A stretch of DNA of 64,000 nucleotides from Roseiarcus sp963721905. Lineage in GTDB: Bacteria; Pseudomonadota; Alphaproteobacteria; Rhizobiales; Beijerinckiaceae. Position 1 is the stretch's first letter, and the number at the start of each line of letters is the position of its first letter. The notes under the pieces were generated by a model. The model was given only the letters and a program-made list of their open reading frames with translations. It did not search any database and had not been told where the DNA came from. The DNA lies in NCBI GenBank assembly GCA_963721905.1, contig CAVRMF010000008.1:496001-560000 (forward strand), read 5' to 3'. A program made the position numbers and the translations under genes. Positions 53,004 to 64,000 of the stretch are shown here, piece by piece.

Positions 53004-53582
53004 CTACCCGTTCGTCGCGACCGGCGGGCGGCCGTTCGCGGCGCGCTTGCGGGCGGCGAAGCGGGCGGCGAGCTGGGCGACGCCGGGCGCCCGCGTCGCC
53101 ACGGCGGCCGCGCGCCGGCGCCATCGCCGCAGCAGCGCCGCCGCCGCGTGCTTATAGGGCGCGACGATGCGGTCGGCGTAGTGATGCCAGGCGATCACTT
53201 TGTCATAGGCCACGACGAACCAGGGCATCGTCATCAGCTTGTGCTGGGTGAGATCGAAGATCGCAGGAATGAGAGCAAGCGCCAGAAACTTCAGGATGAT
53301 CCAGGCGATCGCGCCGGAGATGACATAACCCATCGCGATCGCGACGGTCGCGACGACAAGCAGCGGTTCCACGATGAGGAACGGCACCAGGAAGATCAGC
53401 AGGACCACCGGCGCGGGCAGGCGATCAACGACGGCGGCGAAGGCGCGCTTGAAAGGCGTCCAAGGGATGAGCCGGACGAGGAGCCGCTCGATCGCGATCA
53501 GGCCGTCCCAGATCGTGGCGACGGCGAGAAACGCCATCGCCAGCGCCAGAAGCGCTGTCCGCCTCACCTTGTGATGCTTCAT
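53004..53582 (-). CDS. Hypothetical inner-membrane protein
   Basis: I choose ATG 53582 ('MKHHKVRRTALLALAMAFLA'); an ATG at 53615 adds 11 residues. About 192 residues with three or four membrane segments ('PVVLLIFLVPFLIVEPLLVV', 'AIAWIILKFLALALIPAIFD') and a long basic, Ala/Arg-rich cytoplasmic tail. I do not recognise a named family, though proteins of this form are common in Rhizobiales. It is co-directional with mtgA, 54 nt upstream. Confidence 0.75.
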   Translation of the reverse strand: MKHHKVRRTALLALAMAFLAVATIWDGLIAIERLLVRLIPWTPFKRAFAAVVDRLPAPVVLLIFLVPFLIVEPLLVVATVAIAMGYVISGAIAWIILKFLALALIPAIFDLTQHKLMTMPWFVVAYDKVIAWHHYADRIVAPYKHAAAALLRRWRRRAAAVATRAPGVAQLAARFAARKRAANGRPPVATNG

Positions 53583-53813
53583 CCAGCGAAAATCCTCGGC
53601 AAACCGCCCATTCACGACCTCGTGACAATGCGGGCCAATCGCGGCGCGCGCAAGGCTTTTGGCGCCGCAATATGGCCATTAAAGCCCGGTTAACGCTCCG
53701 CCCGGTTTCATTGCATTCGTCAAAACGCAGCAAGAGACCGGTAAGGTTGCTGGAACCTTGCCTTAACCCTTCGGCGCGTAGTCAGCGCGGGGCTGAGCAA
53801 TCAGGAGCGTGTC

Positions 53814-54308
53814 ATGGCATCGGTCGGCAGGGGTTCGGTGGTCTTGGCGACTGCGCTCGTCCTCGGGTTGGGCCTGAGCGCCTGCGCGCGCAACAACAAC
53901 GACCTCGCGGCAGGCGCGGGCTACGGCGCGGCCGGCCCGGGCAGCGTGCAGGAATTCAACCAGACGGTCGGCGACCGCGTCTTCTTCGACACCGATCAAA
54001 CCAATCTCTCGCCGGCCGCCCAGGCGACGCTCGACAAGCAGGCCGCATGGCTGAACCAGTACAACCGCTATACCTTCACCATCGAGGGCCACGCCGACGA
54101 GCGCGGCACCCGGGAATATAATTTCGCCCTCGGCGCCCAGCGCGCCCAGACGGTGCACGACTATCTCGCCGCCAAGGGCGTCGCGGCCTCGCGTATGAAG
54201 ACGATAAGCTACGGCAAGGAGCGGCCGGTTGCGGTCTGCGACGACATCTCCTGCTGGTCGCAAAACCGCCGCGCCGTGACAGTACTCAACGGCGCGCCCG
54301 CAAGTTGA
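53814..54308 (+). CDS. pal: Peptidoglycan-associated lipoprotein Pal
   Basis: 164 residues with AGGAG 7 nt before the ATG. A lipoprotein signal peptide ends at the lipobox L-S-A-C with Cys24. The OmpA-C domain reads 'DRVFFDTDQTNLSPAAQATL', 'YTFTIEGHADERGTREYNFA' and 'LGAQRAQTVHDYLAAKGVAA', with the Asp and Arg that bind peptidoglycan. Pal anchors the outer membrane to the wall as part of Tol-Pal. tolQRAB would normally precede; here the upstream gene is an unrelated membrane protein on the other strand. Confidence 0.95.
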   Translation: MASVGRGSVVLATALVLGLGLSACARNNNDLAAGAGYGAAGPGSVQEFNQTVGDRVFFDTDQTNLSPAAQATLDKQAAWLNQYNRYTFTIEGHADERGTREYNFALGAQRAQTVHDYLAAKGVAASRMKTISYGKERPVAVCDDISCWSQNRRAVTVLNGAPAS

Positions 54309-54385
54309 GAATCGACTTCGGGCTTGAAACCCACATCCGCGAGGCGTATGCGCCCCGCCTTGAACAGACGCTGAGACCGACGTCC

Positions 54386-55378
54386 GTGATCTTCCTCCGA
54401 GCCTTGCGCCTGACGGCGATTCTTCTCGCCTGCGTCGGGCTTGCATCCGCAGCCTGCGCGCAAGGGTTCGACCTCTTCCACCGCCAGTCCTCGCAGGCGG
54501 CCCCGCCCGCCGACGTTCCGGGCGCGACGGGGGGCGACGCTAACGAAGCGCCCGAACTGGTCCTGCGCATCAATCGGCTCGAGGAGGAGCTAAGGCAGGC
54601 GAACGGCCGTATCGAGGAACTGGAGAACGCCGAGCATCGGCTCGAGGATCAGCTCCAGAAGTTCCGGCAGGATGTCGAGTTCCGCTTCGGCGAGCGGTCC
54701 GGCCAGCCCGAGCCGCTGGCGCCTGCAGCTGCAGCGCCAGCGGCGGCGCCAGAAGCCGTGATCGAGGGGTCCGCCGCGGCAAAGCCGAAAAAGTCGGACG
54801 CGTTTGATCCCGACGCCGCGCCAAACGCGCCGGGTGCGCCGCAACCGCTCGGAACGACGGCGCCGAGCGCGCCGCTCGTCCGTCCGGCGCCCCCCGCCGG
54901 GACCCCGCTAGAACTCGGCAAGGGCCCGGCGCCCGCCCCCCCGCCGCCGGTAGCGACCGGGCCGCTGATCACCGGTTCGGGCGTCGCGATGCTGGACGCG
55001 CCGCGCGAGCAGTTCAACACGGCGCTGCAGGAGTTCCAGACCGGCCAGTACCAGCAGGCCGAAGACGGATTCAAGGCGTTCATGACCGCCAACAGCGGTC
55101 ATCGCCTGACCCCCGACGCCATCTTCTACATCGGCGAAACCTATTTCCAGCGCTCGCGTCCGCGCGAGGCGGCCGAGCAATATCTGAAGGTCACGACCGA
55201 CTATGCGAAGTCGTCGCGCGCGCCCGAAAGCATGGTGCGGCTCGGCCAGACGCTGGCCGCCCTCGGCAACTCGGAGCAGGCCTGCGCGACCTTCACCGAA
55301 TTCGGCAAGCGCTACCCGAGCGCGACCGCATCGGTGAAAAGGCTCGCTGAGCGCGAGATGGCCAAGGATCATTGTTGA
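54386..55378 (+). CDS. cpoB: Tol-Pal system protein CpoB/YbgF
   Basis: I choose GTG 54386, which gives a good Sec signal peptide ('VIFLRALRLTAILLACVGLA' then SAACAQG); a TTG at 54305 overlapping the pal stop is an alternative. A coiled coil follows ('LRINRLEEELRQANGRIEEL'), then a long Pro/Ala-rich linker and C-terminal TPRs ('FNTALQEFQTGQYQQAEDGF', 'IFYIGETYFQRSRPREAAEQ'). CpoB coordinates outer-membrane constriction with septal wall synthesis in the periplasm. It lies directly after pal as in most proteobacteria. Confidence 0.92.
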   Translation: MIFLRALRLTAILLACVGLASAACAQGFDLFHRQSSQAAPPADVPGATGGDANEAPELVLRINRLEEELRQANGRIEELENAEHRLEDQLQKFRQDVEFRFGERSGQPEPLAPAAAAPAAAPEAVIEGSAAAKPKKSDAFDPDAAPNAPGAPQPLGTTAPSAPLVRPAPPAGTPLELGKGPAPAPPPPVATGPLITGSGVAMLDAPREQFNTALQEFQTGQYQQAEDGFKAFMTANSGHRLTPDAIFYIGETYFQRSRPREAAEQYLKVTTDYAKSSRAPESMVRLGQTLAALGNSEQACATFTEFGKRYPSATASVKRLAEREMAKDHC

Positions 55379-56401
55379 GCGCTCCCTGCGCAGACTTTTC
55401 CCCGGCGAAGGTCGACGCGCTGCTCGCGCCGCTCACGGCCGCTACATCGTTGCTCGTCGCCGTCTCGGGCGGTCCCGATTCCACCGCGCTTCTTCTGATG
55501 GTCGCCGAATGGGCGGCGCGGCGCGGAACGAAGCGGATCGCTGCGGCCACGGTCGATCACGGCTTGAGGCCGGAGAGCGCGGCTGAGGCGCAAAGCGTCG
55601 CCGATCTCTGCGAGCGGCGCGACGTCCCTCACGCCATCCTCCTCTGGACAGGCGCAAAGCCCTCGACCCGCCTGCAGGAGCGGGCGCGTGAGGCGCGCTA
55701 CCGGCTGCTAGTGGAGCACGCGCGGGCGATCGGCGCCGACACGATTGTCACCGCCCATCACGCCGACGACCAGGCGGAGACGGTGCTCTTTCGCCTCATG
55801 CGCGGGTCGGGCGTTGCGGGCCTGCGCGGCATGGAGACGATGAGCCGGCGCGACGGCGTCGCCATCGCTCGGCCTCTGCTCGGCGTCGAAAAGAGCGCCC
55901 TGATCGCCTTCGTCAAGGCGCGCGGCGCGGCCTTCATCGAGGATCCCTCCAATGCGGAGCTTCGATTCGCGCGCCCGCGTCTGCGCGCCCTGATCGCGGG
56001 CCTCGCCGGAGAAGGTCTGGACGCGGAAGGGCTCGCCCGTCTCGCCCGCCGCGCGGCGGAGGCGGACGAAGCGCTGGCCCGGACGGCGGCCGAGGTCGAG
56101 GCGAGGCTCGGCGCGAATGGCCCCATCGACGCCCGCGCCTTGTTCGAGGCGCCAATCGCGATCGTCCAGCGCATCCTCGCTCGCCGCATCGCAGCGGCCG
56201 GAGGGCGCGATTTCGAGCCGGATTGGGCTCGAGAAGATCGAGGCGCTGGCGCGTCGCCTGCGCGACGCTTCGCTCGAGGGACGCGCGCTCAAGGCCAATG
56301 TCGGCGGGGCGGTTGTCCGGCTCACCGCCGCGGGCAAGCTCGAGTTTTCGCCCGAGCCGGCGAGGCGAACCGCCGCCGGCAAGCTCGGCAAAGACGAGTA
56401 G
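55372..56401 (+). CDS. tilS: tRNA(Ile)-lysidine synthetase TilS (apparent frameshift)
   Basis: Starts at TTG 55372 or 55375, overlapping the cpoB stop. The N-domain has the P-loop 'SGGPDSTALLLM' (32-43) and 'IVTAHHADDQAETVLFRLMR', which activate C34 of tRNA-Ile2 for lysine addition. Near 56217, at GAGCCGGATT, the frame shifts and the C-terminal part continues 'RIGLEKIEALARRLRDASLE' to TAG at 56399-56401. TilS is essential in nearly all bacteria, so a sequence indel is the best explanation. In the unshifted frame an open stretch runs on into fucU; that apparent fusion is an artefact. Confidence 0.9.
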
Positions 56402-56481
56402 GTGGCCGGTCGCCTGTTGCCGATTGCCGACTGCCGTTAGAACCCGCTATCCTGCAGGCGACCCAAGTCGGGGAGGCAGCC

Positions 56482-56931
56482 ATGCTGTGGGGGATCGATC
56501 CGCTGTTGGACGCGGACCTATTGTACGCGTTGCGTAGGATGGGCCACGGCGACGAAATTGCTATCGTGGACGCGAATTTTCCCGCCGCCTCGACCGCGAC
56601 ATCGACGGTAACCGGCACGCCGATCCTGATGGCGGGGGTCTCCTCGGCGCGCGCCGTCGAAGCCGTCCTGTCGGTCATGCCGCTCGACAGCTTCGTCACC
56701 GACCCGGCGCTGCGCATAGAGGTTGTCGGCGATCCCGTCGCCGTGCCGCCCGTGCAGCAGGAAGTACAGCAGGCGATCGATCGCGCCGCGGGCCGGCGCG
56801 TGCCCCTGGTCGGCATCGAACGCTACGCCTTCTACGACCGCGCGAGCGAGGCCTTCGCCATTCTCGTGACCGGGGAGCGGCGGCACTACGGCTGCTTTAT
56901 CTTCAAGAAGGGCGTGCTGCCGCCGGAGTGA
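56482..56931 (+). CDS. fucU: RbsD/FucU-family sugar mutarotase
   Basis: 149 residues from ATG 56482 (GGGGAGG 9 nt upstream). 'LYALRRMGHGDEIAIVDANF' contains the catalytic-His region, and 'GIERYAFYDRASEAFAILVT' with 'ERRHYGCFIFKKGVLPPE' is the typical end. The family interconverts anomers of fucose or ribose. No fucose pathway genes are adjacent. Confidence 0.9.
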   Translation: MLWGIDPLLDADLLYALRRMGHGDEIAIVDANFPAASTATSTVTGTPILMAGVSSARAVEAVLSVMPLDSFVTDPALRIEVVGDPVAVPPVQQEVQQAIDRAAGRRVPLVGIERYAFYDRASEAFAILVTGERRHYGCFIFKKGVLPPE

Positions 56932-57003
56932 GGCGCGCGTAGAGGATTGCGGCCCTGCGGGACCCGTGGAATTCTGAGGCGGTCGCGAGGAATACGGGCG
57001 CCG

Positions 57004-57960
57004 ATGAGAACGATCCCTGACGATCCCAAGGGCGCCGAGCGCGCGTCCGCGATCAAGACCGTCTCGACACGCGTGACGTTGATCGTCGCCGTCCTTCTTG
57101 CCATCGCGAAGCTGGCGGGATGGGTCGTGACGGGTTCGATGGCGCTCTTTGCCTCGGCCATCGACGCGCTGGTCGATACCGGAGCGAGCATCGTCACGTT
57201 GCTGGGCGTCCGTTACGCCCAACGACCGCCGGATCGCGACCACCGCTTCGGCCATGGCAAGGGCGAGGCGGTCGCCGCGTTCACCCAGTCGACCTTTCTC
57301 GCCGGCGCGGCGGTCGTGCTGGCGTTCCAGTCCATCCAGCGGCTCGTCTTCCCCGTGTCGCTCGACGCGCTGGAGATCGGGTTCTGGCTGATCGGCGCCA
57401 GCCTCCTGACCGCGCTGGGGCTCGTGGCGATGCAGACCTGGGCGGTGCGCAGGACAGGCTCGACGGCGATCGCCGCCGACCGGGCGCATTATCTGGCCGA
57501 CATCGCCCTCAACACCGCCGTTCTTCTCGCCCTCGGCGTGACCCGTTGGACGGGATGGACCCGCGCCGATCCCGCCTTCGCGCTCGCCATCTCGATCACC
57601 ATGCTGTGGAACGCCTATTCGATCGCGCGCGAAGCCCTGGAACAGCTTCTCGACCAGGAGCTTCCGGCGGACGATCGGCGCCGGATCAAGGATGTTGTCC
57701 GCGCCTGCGCAGGCGTGCGGGACATCCATGATTTGCGCACACGGTTTTCCGGAGACCGGACGTTCGTGGAATACCACCTCGAAGTCGATCCGGGCCTCAC
57801 CGTCGAAGTCGGCCACGCCATTGGCGACTCGACCGAGACGGCCGTGCAGAACCTGCTGCCCGGCGCCGTCGAGGCCACCGCCCACCTCGAACCGCATGGG
57901 ATCGACGACGAGCGGTTGGACGACGCGGTCGCACAGAAATCCTCGGCTTCGCAGAGTTAG
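57004..57960 (+). CDS. fieF: Cation diffusion facilitator (FieF/YiiP-like)
   Basis: 318 residues from ATG 57004. Six membrane segments; segments 2 and 5 carry the metal-site Asp pairs ('SAIDALVDTGASIVTLLGVR' and 'HYLADIALNTAVLLALGVTR'), and the loop 'DHRFGHGKGEAVAAFTQS' is diagnostic. The cytoplasmic C-terminal domain ends 'VEATAHLEPHGIDDERLDDA'. It exports Fe2+, Zn2+ or similar cations by proton antiport. Convergent with rpoC. Confidence 0.92.
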   Translation: MRTIPDDPKGAERASAIKTVSTRVTLIVAVLLAIAKLAGWVVTGSMALFASAIDALVDTGASIVTLLGVRYAQRPPDRDHRFGHGKGEAVAAFTQSTFLAGAAVVLAFQSIQRLVFPVSLDALEIGFWLIGASLLTALGLVAMQTWAVRRTGSTAIAADRAHYLADIALNTAVLLALGVTRWTGWTRADPAFALAISITMLWNAYSIAREALEQLLDQELPADDRRRIKDVVRACAGVRDIHDLRTRFSGDRTFVEYHLEVDPGLTVEVGHAIGDSTETAVQNLLPGAVEATAHLEPHGIDDERLDDAVAQKSSASQS

Positions 57961-57982
57961 GGAGCGCCGCCGCCGGCGCCAC

Positions 57983-58008
57983 AAAAAAGAGCCGCCCGAA
58001 GGCGGCTC
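57983..58008 (-). terminator. Rho-independent terminator of the rpoBC transcript
   Basis: On the minus strand GAGCCGCC, loop TTCG, GGCGGCTC, then TTTTTT. It lies 24 nt after the rpoC stop. Because the stem is symmetric it could also affect fieF transcripts, but the T-run is on the rpoC side. Confidence 0.9.
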
Positions 58009-58031
58009 TCGTAGCTTCGCAGGGGCAGTCC

Positions 58032-62292
<4,261 letters not shown>

Positions 62293-62415
62293 TCTCGTCT
62301 CCCGCGACATTCGGCGCAGCCAACGCCGAACTCGCTTTCATGGAAGAAAGCCGCGGCATGATCGCCGCGACCAAAGCTCATTGAGATGGGGCGCCCGCGC
62401 ATCGGCGCCTTGCCG

Positions 62416-64000
<1,585 letters not shown>

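Noticed and set aside
55372..56931. Apparent TilS-FucU fusion in one frame
   Set aside because: The stretch 56217-56480 in that frame is not protein-like, while the true TilS C-terminus is in another frame. FucU has its own ATG and ribosome site at 56482. The fusion arises from a frameshift.

Overview
The window looks like a chromosomal segment of a high-GC alphaproteobacterium, most likely Rhizobiales (a Beijerinckiaceae/Methylocystaceae-like relative; this is inferred from gene content and protein style, not from a search). Supporting signs are a DnaE2 C-terminus, a GTTC-N7-GTTC SOS box of the alphaproteobacterial type, a TPP-riboswitch thiC-thiO/S-thiG-thiE-thiD operon, a pal-cpoB-tilS order and rpoB-rpoC.

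Layout. 1-2330: end of dnaE2, then a graveyard of gene fragments (HEPN, MNT nucleotidyltransferase, CaiB-type CoA-transferase, SDR tail, glutaminase tail). 2326-19429: two complete CUT1-type sugar ABC operons on the minus strand. The first carries a GH172 (DUF2961) glycosidase and an ADP-ribosylglycohydrolase-fold protein. The second carries a GH116 glycosidase and diverges from a LacI regulator, with a perfect 14-bp operator palindrome between them. A TauD/TfdA dioxygenase lies between the operons. 19970-21655: tRNA-Asn and nnrD/nnrE.

21720-40570 is an accessory island with three IS630 elements (two with A7 slippery -1 frameshift sites), one IS66-like element, a degraded cytosine methyltransferase plus HNH endonuclease, several orphan small proteins, a gene split by the IS66-like element and a HigBA remnant. 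Its main feature is an operon of a DUF4062 protein followed 4 nt later by a roughly 1,790-residue STAND NTPase with one membrane segment, 14 WD40 blades and a helical C-terminus. I regard this pair as a candidate defence or signalling system; the effector-like head of the DUF4062 gene has clearly lower GC than its own tail.

40585-64000 is core genome: lysE-type exporter, a DUF559 gene bracketed by two related repeats, mutS, a DUF3095 gene, the thiamine operon, mtgA, a membrane protein, pal-cpoB-tilS-fucU-fieF, then rpoC and rpoB on the minus strand.

Two themes cut across the window. First, dispersed palindromic repeats: a unit of about 35-42 bp occurs at five places, nested in other repeats and, within a 63-codon block, in frame inside thiD. 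Second, many single-base frameshifts, including one in the essential rpoC and one in tilS. The sequence therefore probably contains indel errors, and a frameshift alone should not be taken as gene death.
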